A stretch of DNA of 10,029 bases from positions 1 to 10,029 of the forward strand of contig JAGOBX010000091.1 in NCBI GenBank assembly GCA_017999075.1, written 5' to 3'. The stretch comes from JAGOBX01 sp017999075 [NCBI: Candidatus Babelota bacterium]. Its GTDB lineage: Bacteria; JAGOBX01. The translations under genes and the position numbers were made by a program. This document shows, one piece after another, positions 1 to 6,648 of this stretch. Position 1 is the first letter of the stretch. Each line of letters begins with the position of its first letter. The notes below the pieces were generated by a model, which ran no database searches, was not told where the DNA came from, and was given only the letters and a program-made list of their open reading frames with translations.

Positions 1-258
1 ATTTTCACCGTACATCATATCAAGATGCCATTCTTTAGCAATATGATCCCTATATTCTATCATTTCGGCTATTTTATAATGTGTATCTATGTGCACTAAA
101 GGAAATGGCACGTGTCCAAAAAAAGCCTTTCGCGCAAGCCACAGCATTACAGTACTGTCTTTACCTATTGACCACAACATACATAAATTTTTAAATTCAC
201 TGTATGCTTCTCTTAAAATATATATGCTGTCATTTTCTAATTTTTCAAGATGATTCAT
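1..258 (-). CDS. CysD-like PP-loop protein (sulfate adenylyltransferase subunit 2 family), 3' end beyond window
   Basis: The first 86 residues are visible, and the gene is cut by the left edge. The protein begins [19 protein letters not shown] and carries the PP-loop motif SIGKDST at about residues 30-36, followed by PFPLVHIDT and an EMIEYRD segment. This is the N-terminal layout of CysD, the small subunit that forms APS from ATP and sulfate with the GTPase CysN. CysD-like proteins with Trp around the loop ([12 protein letters not shown]) are, as I recall, common in polysaccharide loci. A Shine-Dalgarno AGGGA lies 7 nt before the ATG. It follows a truncated paralogue (297-566) that matches it at about two thirds of aligned residues. 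In this setting it may supply activated sulfate for glycan sulfation, but no CysN, APS kinase or sulfotransferase is visible. A related PP-loop reductase or transferase role cannot be excluded. Confidence 0.85.
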   Translation of the reverse strand, partial: MNHLEKLENDSIYILREAYSEFKNLCMLWSIGKDSTVMLWLARKAFFGHVPFPLVHIDTHYKIAEMIEYRDHIAKEWHLDMMYGEN

Positions 259-296
259 AAAAATTTCCCTACAAACAATCCTCTGAATTTATTTTC

Positions 297-566
297 TTAT
301 ATTATGGGAATGTATCCAATTATTAAACATAAATTCCATTCAACTGCTTTCTCATCGCGAAATTTTATCATTTCAGGAATTTTATAAGTAGTATCTATAT
401 GAATTACAGGAAACGGGCAATGTCCTAAAAACGCTTTTTTTACAAGCCACAACATAACAGTTGAATCTTTACCTATTGACCACAGCATAGCCGGATTTTT
501 AATTTTATTATAAGCCTCACGAATTATATAAATTGATTCATTCTCAAGTTCAGATAAATAATCCAT
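297..566 (-). pseudogene. Truncated CysD-like paralogue (N-terminal 89 residues only)
   Basis: This 89-codon reading frame aligns without gaps to the N-terminus of the neighbouring CysD-like protein for about 79 residues (roughly 54 identical). It includes an intact PP loop, SIGKDST, at residues 30-36 and the PFPVIHIDT segment. After EWNLCLIIG the similarity ends, and the frame stops five residues later at a TAA. CysD proteins are usually around 300 residues, so about 200 residues are missing and no full enzyme can be made. Reading the other two frames across the end did not recover the family sequence, so this looks like a deletion, not a simple frameshift. It still has an ATG and a GAGGA Shine-Dalgarno overlapping the stop of the upstream gene, so it is probably translated. 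Synonymous codons differ widely from the neighbour, which argues against a recent local duplication. Confidence 0.8.
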
Positions 567-576
567 TTTTTCTAAA

Positions 577-581
577 TCCTC
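577..581 (-). promoter_or_regulatory. Shine-Dalgarno of truncated CysD-like gene, overlapping wlbA stop
   Basis: The minus strand reads TGAGGA, in which the TGA is the stop of the WlbA-like gene and GAGGA is the ribosome binding site, 10 nt before the ATG of the truncated CysD-like frame. The overlap suggests translational coupling and shows that the fragment keeps its initiation signals. Confidence 0.55.
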
Positions 582-1479
582 AAATATTTTTTTTTGAATT
601 CCGTATCAAATATGCAAGTTCAATTGATTTTCTGCATTCCTCTATCCCAAAACCTTTTCCATTCATAATTTCTTTATAAACAGTTGTATGAAGTTCCGTA
701 AACCCTTCTGAAAATTCAATTTCTTCTCCATCAATTTTTAATGAACGAAAAGTAGGTTTTCCGCAATTTTCAGGCAGGTCATTTTTATCTATTGATAAAC
801 ACCATTTAACATTAGCATTTTCAAGTTCAATATATCCTTCTGATTTTTTTTCATCCGAGTAACATACCTCCTGTTTTTTTACATCACCGAAAATCCAGAT
901 AAGAATATCAAAAAAATGTATGCCTATATTGGTTGTCAATCCTCCTGATTTTTCAAGATTTCCTTTCCATGAAAATTGATACCATTTTCCCCGCGAAGTA
1001 ATATATTTCAAGTTTATATCATATTTATTTTTTTTATTAGATGTTTCGATTTTTTTCTTTAATTCTATCAGTGCCGGATGACATCTTAATTGTAAAATAC
1101 AATAAATTTTTTTACCGGTCTGTTTTTCTATCTGCTGAAGCGCGTCTAAATTCCATGGGTTTAATACCAAAGGTTTTTCACATATCGCATCTGCTCCTAT
1201 GCGCAAAGCAAATCTTATATGGGCATCATGAAGATAATTCGGCGAACATATTGTTACATAATCTATTTTATTTCCTGCAAGCAGAAGTTTTTCTATATGC
1301 CGGTCAAATCTCTCGAATTCGGTAAAAAAATCAACATCATAAAAATATTTATCCAGAATACCTACAGAATCATTTTTATCAAGAGCTGCTATTAAATTGT
1401 TTCCTGTATCTTTAATCGCCTGCAAATGACGGGGAGCAATATATCCGCCTACTCCTATTATCGCAAAATTTTTTTTCAT
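580..1479 (-). CDS. wlbA: WlbA/WbpB-type UDP-N-acetyl-D-glucosaminuronate 3-dehydrogenase (Gfo/Idh/MocA family)
   Basis: The 299-residue protein oxidises C3 of UDP-2-acetamido-2-deoxy-D-glucuronate with NAD+, the step before amination in the route to 2,3-diacetamido uronic acids; it should be cytoplasmic. It starts with a nucleotide-binding segment, GVGGYIAPRH (residues 9-18). It has the family-typical FFTEFERFDRH, ICSPNYLHDAHI, the EKP motif with catalytic-type Lys102, and GGLTTNIGIHFFD with His188 and Asp191. The whole chain reads like WlbA/WbpB proteins, including length. The frame is open 11 codons further upstream, but the ATG at 1479 was chosen because AAGG lies 6 nt before it and homology begins there. 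It follows the WlbB-like gene by 60 nt. An A9 run lies four codons before the stop, where slippage would change only the tail. The dehydrogenase WlbA acts on must be made elsewhere, as no UDP-GlcNAc 6-dehydrogenase is visible. Confidence 0.93.
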   Translation of the reverse strand: MKKNFAIIGVGGYIAPRHLQAIKDTGNNLIAALDKNDSVGILDKYFYDVDFFTEFERFDRHIEKLLLAGNKIDYVTICSPNYLHDAHIRFALRIGADAICEKPLVLNPWNLDALQQIEKQTGKKIYCILQLRCHPALIELKKKIETSNKKNKYDINLKYITSRGKWYQFSWKGNLEKSGGLTTNIGIHFFDILIWIFGDVKKQEVCYSDEKKSEGYIELENANVKWCLSIDKNDLPENCGKPTFRSLKIDGEEIEFSEGFTELHTTVYKEIMNGKGFGIEECRKSIELAYLIRNSKKNI

Positions 1480-1483
1480 ATAT

Positions 1484-1490
1484 CCCCTTC
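1484..1490 (-). promoter_or_regulatory. Shine-Dalgarno that fixes the wlbA start
   Basis: The minus strand reads GAAGGGG, placing AAGG 6 nt before the ATG at 1479. It lies inside the longer open frame that could start at 1512, which has no comparable site, so the shorter start is preferred. Confidence 0.6.
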
Positions 1491-1539
1491 TTGTAAAAAA
1501 TTTTCCGAACAAAAAATATATAATAAAAATTAATTATCT

Positions 1540-2121
1540 TTACAGAATCTCCTGAAGCAAACCATCTAACATAAAATATTTTTTTGAACAAATTTTACAT
1601 TCGAATTCGGATTCATTTTTTTTAATTAATTTTTCTCCGCACCTGCAAATCCAACTTCTTTGTTTTGCAGGGTTCCCATAAACCATACCAAAATCAGGTA
1701 TATCTTTAGTTACAACGCTGCCAGCTCCTACGAACGCATATTTCCCTATTGTGATTCCGCACACTATTGTCGCATTAGCTCCTATTGAAGCTCCTTTTTT
1801 AACAAGGGTTTTCCTGTACGCGGACATATCATTTCTGATAATTTCACAGCGCGGGTTAAAAACATTTGTGAATACCATACTTGGACCGCAGAAAACATTA
1901 TCTTCCAGAATAACTCCGTCATAAACCGAAACATTATTCTGAATTTTAACATTATTCCCTATTTGAACTTTCCCGCCGATATAAACATTTTGGCCGAATT
2001 TACAGTCTTCGCCAATTACAGCACCTGAACAAATATGGCTGAAATGCCATATTTTAGTGTTTTTCCCTATAACAGCTCCATTGTCAATAATACTTGTATG
2101 ATGTGAAAAATATTCATTCAT
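1540..2121 (-). CDS. wlbB: WlbB/WbpD-type UDP-2-acetamido-3-amino-2,3-dideoxyglucuronate N-acetyltransferase
   Basis: The 193-residue protein transfers acetyl from acetyl-CoA to the 3-amino group of the uronic acid sugar nucleotide, giving UDP-2,3-diacetamido-2,3-dideoxy-glucuronate. It is a left-handed beta-helix enzyme: residues 10-80 and 108-140 are hexapeptide repeats (for example AVIGKNTKIW, VYIGGKVQIGNN, ASIGANATIV, YAFVGAGSVV). The family-specific stretch MVFTNVFNPR (about 82-91) holds the expected active-site Asn region. The tail has Cys159, Cys161, Cys175 and Cys178, a CxC...CxxC pattern that looks like a small zinc ribbon; some family members have it and others do not. AGGAG lies 9 nt before the ATG. 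It sits 30 nt after the AsnB-like gene and directly before wlbA, the usual pairing. The 3-aminotransferase (WlbC/WbpE type) that should act between the two is not in the window. Confidence 0.93.
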   Translation of the reverse strand: MNEYFSHHTSIIDNGAVIGKNTKIWHFSHICSGAVIGEDCKFGQNVYIGGKVQIGNNVKIQNNVSVYDGVILEDNVFCGPSMVFTNVFNPRCEIIRNDMSAYRKTLVKKGASIGANATIVCGITIGKYAFVGAGSVVTKDIPDFGMVYGNPAKQRSWICRCGEKLIKKNESEFECKICSKKYFMLDGLLQEIL

Positions 2122-2151
2122 TTTATATATCTCCTGTATTGTTCTTTTATA

Positions 2152-4029
2152 CTACATCCTCGCAAAATTTTTTTCTTTCCATAAATGAAAAACTATCAGA
2201 GTCCATAATTCTTTATAATTATTTTCCTTATTGGATTGATGTTCAAAAATCAGTTTCCGGACATATTCATAATTAAATATTCCGTCACGTGAAATTTTAT
2301 TTTCGGATAAAACATCCTGCATCAAACCGTTCATATCATTTTTTAACCATCTGGCAAGAGGTATTCCGAACCCTTTTTTTTGTCTGTTCAAAATTATATC
2401 AGGAATTTTATTTTTCATAATTTTTTTTAAAATAAGTTTTCTATTATTGCCGTAAATTTTAAATCTGTCAGGCAATCCATTTACAAATTCAGCAAATTCA
2501 AAATCTAAAAAAGGCGCCCTGGTTTCAAGAGAATTCATCATACTCGCCCTGTCTATTTTAGTTAATATATCATTCTGTAAATATAATTTCTGATAACATA
2601 ACCCTGCTTTTTTTATTGCATTCAATCCTGAAAATTTTAAATTTTCTATTGGAGAATACAACCTTTCCAGCCCGGCACTATTTTCTGAACTCAATAATTC
2701 CATCTGAGTATTTTTTGAAAAAGAACTCATCCAGACTTCATTACGAATTTCAGAAGAATATGCCAGCCCTTTCAAAGTCTTTTTAATTTTAAAATCCAAA
2801 CTCATATTTTCATCAGATACAGGCAAAAATGTTTTTATCATTTTAATTATACGTTTTATAATCCATTCAGGAATTCTGAATTCACGAAAAAAATAATGCG
2901 CTGAAAACGGATCGTATCCTGCAAACAATTCATCTCCACCATCTCCGCTTAAAGCCACAGTAACAAATTTTCTTGTAAATTTGGATAGTAAATAAGTAGG
3001 AATTATGGACGGATCTGCAATAGGTTCATCAAGTTTATTAAAAATATCAGGAATTATATCAAACATAACTTTGGGGTTCAATAATTCCTCATTGTGTTCT
3101 GTTCCGAAATGTTTTGCAATAACTGAAGCATATCCGCTTTCATCAAAACTTTTTTCTTCAAATCCTATTGAAAAAGTCTTAATATTTTTCGGAGACATAA
3201 ACTCACTCATAATAGCTACAACAGAACTTGAATCAATTCCTCCGCTTAAAAAAACGCCAAGCGGCACATCACTTACAAGCCGTGATTCAACAGATTTTTT
3301 TAAAAGATTAAATAATTCCTTTTCTGTTTCAATGTCATTTTTTTGATTTTCAAATCTGGAATTTGTTTCTAATGCCACATCCCAGTATTGATTAATTTTT
3401 ATGTTACCTTTTTCATAAATCAAATAATATCCTGCCGGCAACTTATAAATATCTTCTATAATGCTTAATGGAGCTGGTATATATTCAAAAAATAAATATT
3501 TCTGAAGACCTTCAAGACTGATTTTTCTGTCTATTAAAGGATGACTGATTAAAGCTGTTAGTTCAGAAGCAAATGCAAACAATCCGTTTTTATTATAATA
3601 ATATAATGGTTTTTTCCCAAACCTGTCTCTGCCTGCAAAAACATTTTTATTTTTAATGTCAAATATTACAAATGCAAACATGCCGTTAAATTTCTTTAAA
3701 CAATCGTATCCCCATTTTTTATATGAGTAAAGCAGAACTTCCGTATCTGAACTTGTTTTAAATTTGTAACCGAAACCTGTCAATTCTTTTTTCAATTCTC
3801 TGTAATTATATATTTCACCGTTAAATGTGACTGCATATTCTCCAGTCTCATCAAACATAGGCTGCTGGCCCGAATACAAATCAATTATTTTAAGGCGGCG
3901 GTGACCTATACCTATTCCCTCAGAATAATAATATCCTGATTCGTCAGGTCCGCGATGTATCATTGAATCAGTCATTCTTACAATTATTTCTTTATTGCCA
4001 GAACCTATAAATCCGCAAATTCCACACAT
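2152..4029 (-). CDS. asnB: AsnB-type glutamine-dependent amidotransferase (asparagine synthetase family), probably for the surface sugar
   Basis: The 625-residue protein has the class II glutamine amidotransferase domain at residues 1 to about 215. Cys2 would be the nucleophile (MCGICGF), followed by HRGPDE, HRRLKIIDL, FNGEIYNY and SSDTEVLL. The synthetase domain follows, with the ATP pyrophosphatase loop SGGIDSSS at 262-269 and SGDGGDELFAGY at 361-372. Both active sites look complete and the length is normal for AsnB. Family members make asparagine, but copies in O-antigen loci (for example WbpS of Pseudomonas aeruginosa) are linked to amidation of uronic acid carboxyls. Because this one sits between a regulator and wlbB/wlbA, I infer that it converts a diacetamido uronate to its amide; plain asparagine synthesis remains possible. 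AGGA lies about 8 nt before the ATG. The gene follows the regulator by 34 nt, so the two are probably co-transcribed. Confidence 0.9.
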   Translation of the reverse strand: MCGICGFIGSGNKEIIVRMTDSMIHRGPDESGYYYSEGIGIGHRRLKIIDLYSGQQPMFDETGEYAVTFNGEIYNYRELKKELTGFGYKFKTSSDTEVLLYSYKKWGYDCLKKFNGMFAFVIFDIKNKNVFAGRDRFGKKPLYYYNKNGLFAFASELTALISHPLIDRKISLEGLQKYLFFEYIPAPLSIIEDIYKLPAGYYLIYEKGNIKINQYWDVALETNSRFENQKNDIETEKELFNLLKKSVESRLVSDVPLGVFLSGGIDSSSVVAIMSEFMSPKNIKTFSIGFEEKSFDESGYASVIAKHFGTEHNEELLNPKVMFDIIPDIFNKLDEPIADPSIIPTYLLSKFTRKFVTVALSGDGGDELFAGYDPFSAHYFFREFRIPEWIIKRIIKMIKTFLPVSDENMSLDFKIKKTLKGLAYSSEIRNEVWMSSFSKNTQMELLSSENSAGLERLYSPIENLKFSGLNAIKKAGLCYQKLYLQNDILTKIDRASMMNSLETRAPFLDFEFAEFVNGLPDRFKIYGNNRKLILKKIMKNKIPDIILNRQKKGFGIPLARWLKNDMNGLMQDVLSENKISRDGIFNYEYVRKLIFEHQSNKENNYKELWTLIVFHLWKEKNFARM

Positions 4030-4063
4030 AATTCAAATCCTGATATTCACCGGTTAAACATTA

Positions 4064-4777
4064 TCAAACATCAGCAAATATTACTATTTTTTTATTATTA
4101 GTTTCAATATTTTTAATTTGTTCATAAATTTCATACCTGTGAATTAATGAAGTAATTATCACAATGTCAAACCTTATTTTTTCCAAACTATCTGCCGGAT
4201 AAAATTTAATACTTTTATTTTTTGTTTTTAATATTTTATTTTTATCTGCATCAACTATACCTCTGATATTTAACCCTGTTTCTATTTGTAAAATTAATTC
4301 TGTTATTTCATTGGCGCCGTAAAGAATTATCCTTTTGTTGCTGCAATATCCGGCGATTTTATTAAGTTTAATTTGAATTTCATTTTTAATTTCTTTATAA
4401 AGAACAAGAATTTCATTTATAAAATCAAACAGATATTTTTTGCGGAGGCGTTCTCCTTCTTCAGTTAAATAATATCTCGTTTTTTTATGATTATCTCCTG
4501 CAACCATAATTTTTTTTGATTTCCTGAATTCTGTTATATATCTGTTCACCATAGCAGGAACTATCTTAGAACGTTTTGCAAGTTCAGACTGACTTGTCTT
4601 ACTATTTTTAGAAATATGTTCAAGAATCAGATATTTCCTGAATTCAGAAGACGGCTCCAAAAACTTTATATTTTCTATTTTATTTATCAACGGCATTTCT
4701 AAATTTTTAGCAGCATCCACTGTTTCAAAACTTATGAATTTGTTTAATGAACCTATCAAATAATCATTTAATAACAT
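4064..4777 (-). CDS. Winged-helix transcriptional regulator fused to a Rossmann-like domain
   Basis: The 237-residue protein appears cytoplasmic and DNA-binding. Residues about 43-110 form a winged helix-turn-helix like MarR-type regulators of exopolysaccharide loci: FRKYLILEHIS, SQSELAKRSKIVPAMVNRYI as helix-turn-helix, then a wing and LTEEGERLRKKY. A helical linker (112-145) leads to a Rossmann-like fold: RIILYGANEITELILQI (beta, turn, helix), IRGIVDADKN, then DIVIITSLIHRYEIYEQI. The second part resembles PglD-N/CoA-binding style domains and might bind a nucleotide or sugar nucleotide, but its glycine motif is sparse. The start is uncertain: ATG at 4777 was chosen, TTG at 4786 is also open, and neither has a clear Shine-Dalgarno. 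As first gene before the polysaccharide enzymes it probably controls them. I infer that the Rossmann domain senses a ligand; the sequence does not prove it. Confidence 0.78.
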   Translation of the reverse strand: MLLNDYLIGSLNKFISFETVDAAKNLEMPLINKIENIKFLEPSSEFRKYLILEHISKNSKTSQSELAKRSKIVPAMVNRYITEFRKSKKIMVAGDNHKKTRYYLTEEGERLRKKYLFDFINEILVLYKEIKNEIQIKLNKIAGYCSNKRIILYGANEITELILQIETGLNIRGIVDADKNKILKTKNKSIKFYPADSLEKIRFDIVIITSLIHRYEIYEQIKNIETNNKKIVIFADV

Positions 4778-4820
4778 ATTAATCAAAAATTAAAATAATG
4801 GGCAGTTTTATATTTAATAC

Positions 4821-4861
4821 AAAAATACAGCCTTAAAAATCATCAGAATAGTTCGACTGTA
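4821..4861 (-). terminator. Weak candidate Rho-independent terminator
   Basis: On the minus strand, TACAGTC (4855-4861) pairs with GGCTGTA (4826-4832), giving 7 bp including one G-U. The loop is 22 nt and the stem is followed by five T (4821-4825). The stem is short and the loop large, so this is a possible terminator for the right-hand operon and could equally be an upstream element of the regulator gene. Confidence 0.3.
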
Positions 4862-4948
4862 AAAAAATGAATCTGCCTTTTTCAAAGACAAACAACATTT
4901 TAAAAAAATAATAATATAACTAAACAAATTGATAAAACGCCGAAACAG

Positions 4949-4977
4949 AATTATCATTCACTTAGTAAACGATAACT
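4949..4977 (-). other. Near-perfect 29-nt dyad forming an RNA hairpin after the redox gene
   Basis: It begins 24 nt after the stop of the membrane redox gene. The minus-strand arms AGTTATCGTTTACT and AGTGAATGATAATT can pair over 13 bp with a 3-nt loop. Three of the pairs are G-U on the minus strand and would be A-C mismatches in plus-strand RNA, so the structure fits minus-strand transcripts. No strong T-run follows, so it is a weak terminator, a 3' mRNA stem, or an operator. Confidence 0.45.
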
Positions 4978-5001
4978 ATTTTATTAAAATTTTCTCAAAT
5001 G

Positions 5002-6648
5002 TCAAATTATTTTTTTTAATTTCAAAACAAAATCAAATAAGCTGTTAAGCGGACAAATATAACGGCAATAAAACCTGTAATCTATCATTGAATAAACTAA
5101 CATAATAATGGCAAGCAAAAAAAACTTTTCATCATACATTAAAGAAAACAAATAATTAAACGGTTCAATATTTAAATTTATTTTATTCGGCAGAAAATAT
5201 ATTAAAAATATCAATAAAATAAAAAATTTTGCATATTTTAAACATTTAATATCGGAAACATAAACCGGAATTTTCATACGTTCAAGGCATTGATGTCCTG
5301 CATCGCATGAGCCTCCAAAGGGACATAGGTATGCACAATAAATTTTTCCTTTAATCATAAGAAATGTAAATGCAAGAAGCATCAATATAAGTTCCGGAGT
5401 CAACCCGTAAAATTTTATACCTCCTGAAAATATAACTGTTATATCATTTATTGATAAAAATATTCCTGATACAAATCCGAATAATATTATTGAATAAATA
5501 ATTGTAAAATATCTTAAATATATGCTTTTAAAATAAATTGAACAACCGGTTAAAATAATAGCTGTAATTAATATAATGTATTCATAAAATTTATTTGAAT
5601 GTGATTCTGATTGATTAAATTTACTGATTTTTAAATACTTTTTTAATGTATAATTTATTCCTTCATTAACAGCATTTGCTGTTACAGTTGCTCCGGTATA
5701 TCCGTCAATATTTTTTTTAAATTCAAAAGTTTCAGTTATTTTACGATTAGCATATTGTTTAAAAAAATTATTTTTATATAATATTTTTATATAATCCTGA
5801 GTTTCGTTATTTTCAAGCAGTTCCAAAAATTCAATTTTACCTTTACTGTCAAAAAAAATCATTACAGGAACTTTTCCGTTATATCCGCGGATATTTTCCG
5901 GAACAAAATCATCCGTGAACAGAACAGTTCCTATTAGCGAATTATCTTTACGGCAGATATAATAAGACTTATTTTCCAATTTGATATTATATTCATCTTT
6001 AAAAATATTTTTCAAAATCTCTAATCTGCCGGCATTCGACGAATCAGCAGGAAAACTATTGTAAATCCCATAAAAAATAAATGTTACTGCAGAAAAATAT
6101 AACGCAAAAACAGATATTTTTTTTATAATATGCTTATGTGAATAAAATCCAGGTATAAAAGCAGGCAATAAAATCAGCGATGAAGCAATATAAAATCCTG
6201 AAAATAAAACAAGGCTGTTAAAAATTCCAGAGTAAATTACAGAAACAGAAAATGCAGTTAAAAAAGGAGCGCACGGCTGAATGCCGCTTAATATCCCGAA
6301 AAAAAATGCATTTATGGATTTAGGAAAACTGTTAGATTCCAAACGGCTGCGGTTTGCAACAAAAAAAAGATACATGCCTGAAATTATAAAAATAATTCTC
6401 TTATAATTCTGCACGTAAGATGAAATTTCATTTCCTATATAACCGGCAGAAAATCCTGCTATCAAATATATTATTGCGCGGCCTGACAAAAATAATATTA
6501 TTTGACGTATAATGTTTGAATGTTTCCGCGCCCCTAAATACCCTGCAACACATATTCCGCAGCTTGACAGGCAATATATGCCCATTGATAGTCCGAGCAT
6601 AAATCCTGCATTAAACTGTTTTATTAAAATTTCAAAATTGAAAATCAT
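5002..6648 (-). CDS. Membrane redox protein: DsbD_2/TauE-like domain + FMN-binding domain + NosR/NapH-like domain
   Basis: The 548-residue protein has three parts. Residues 1 to about 195 are a six-helix membrane domain like the DsbD_2/TauE-SafE family, with CLSSCG (Cys26, Cys30), a GRAIIYLIAGFSAG segment and GIQPCAPFL (Cys126); these cysteines may cycle thiol/disulfide. Residues about 220-340 are an FMN_bind domain as in NqrC, RnfG and NosR; DGYTGATVT at 315-323 is the flavinylation motif, with Thr321 the likely FMN-phosphate site (this needs ApbE). Residues about 353-548 are membrane segments with two NosR/NapH-type CxxxCP motifs (Cys438/Cys442 and Cys528/Cys532). The protein ends 15 residues after the second motif, without the ferredoxin-type cluster domain usual in NosR. 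It probably moves electrons across the inner membrane; donor and acceptor are unknown. Its ATG overlaps the protease stop (ATGA), and no strong ribosome site precedes it, so it is probably translationally coupled. Confidence 0.85.
   Translation of the reverse strand: MIFNFEILIKQFNAGFMLGLSMGIYCLSSCGICVAGYLGARKHSNIIRQIILFLSGRAIIYLIAGFSAGYIGNEISSYVQNYKRIIFIISGMYLFFVANRSRLESNSFPKSINAFFFGILSGIQPCAPFLTAFSVSVIYSGIFNSLVLFSGFYIASSLILLPAFIPGFYSHKHIIKKISVFALYFSAVTFIFYGIYNSFPADSSNAGRLEILKNIFKDEYNIKLENKSYYICRKDNSLIGTVLFTDDFVPENIRGYNGKVPVMIFFDSKGKIEFLELLENNETQDYIKILYKNNFFKQYANRKITETFEFKKNIDGYTGATVTANAVNEGINYTLKKYLKISKFNQSESHSNKFYEYIILITAIILTGCSIYFKSIYLRYFTIIYSIILFGFVSGIFLSINDITVIFSGGIKFYGLTPELILMLLAFTFLMIKGKIYCAYLCPFGGSCDAGHQCLERMKIPVYVSDIKCLKYAKFFILLIFLIYFLPNKINLNIEPFNYLFSLMYDEKFFLLAIIMLVYSMIDYRFYCRYICPLNSLFDFVLKLKKII

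Larger units (their letters stand above)
4778..5001. other. Intergenic region between the protease/redox block and the polysaccharide block
   Basis: This 224-bp, very AT-rich gap is the only sizeable non-coding stretch in the window. It should hold the end of the right-hand transcript and the promoter of the regulator. On the minus strand, AT-rich hexamers such as TATTAA (4814-4819) and TATAAA (4807-4812) could be -10 elements, but I found no convincing -35 partner, so no promoter is called. Two minus-strand hairpins are listed separately. A 14-codon plus-strand frame at 4867 has no ribosome site and is not believed. Confidence 0.6.

Noticed and set aside
587-595. T9 run (A9 in the wlbA end), and a similar A9 at 9107-9115 in the protease gene, as phase-variation tracts
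   Set aside because: Runs of 8-9 A or T are frequent across this AT-rich window. The first would only change the last residues of WlbA, and there is no evidence of switching.
1041-1325. Plus-strand 94-codon frame
   Set aside because: It lies wholly inside the well-supported WlbA coding frame on the other strand, and its translation shows no family features.
1480-1512. Longer wlbA start with 11 extra codons
   Set aside because: The extra residues (MFGKFFTRRGY) do not match the family, and the ribosome site lies inside this stretch, before the ATG at 1479.
2094-2276. Plus-strand 60-codon frame
   Set aside because: It spans the junction of the wlbB and asnB genes on the opposite strand and has no recognisable content.
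3005-3346. Plus-strand 113-codon frame
   Set aside because: It lies antisense to the conserved synthetase domain of the AsnB-like gene and is low-complexity Ser/Leu-rich.
4801-4877. Inverted pair GGCAG (4801-4805) and CTGCC (4873-4877)
   Set aside because: The arms are only 5 bp and about 67 nt apart, which is expected by chance.
4867-4911. Plus-strand 14-codon frame in the intergenic gap
   Set aside because: It is very short, has no ribosome site and no recognisable content.
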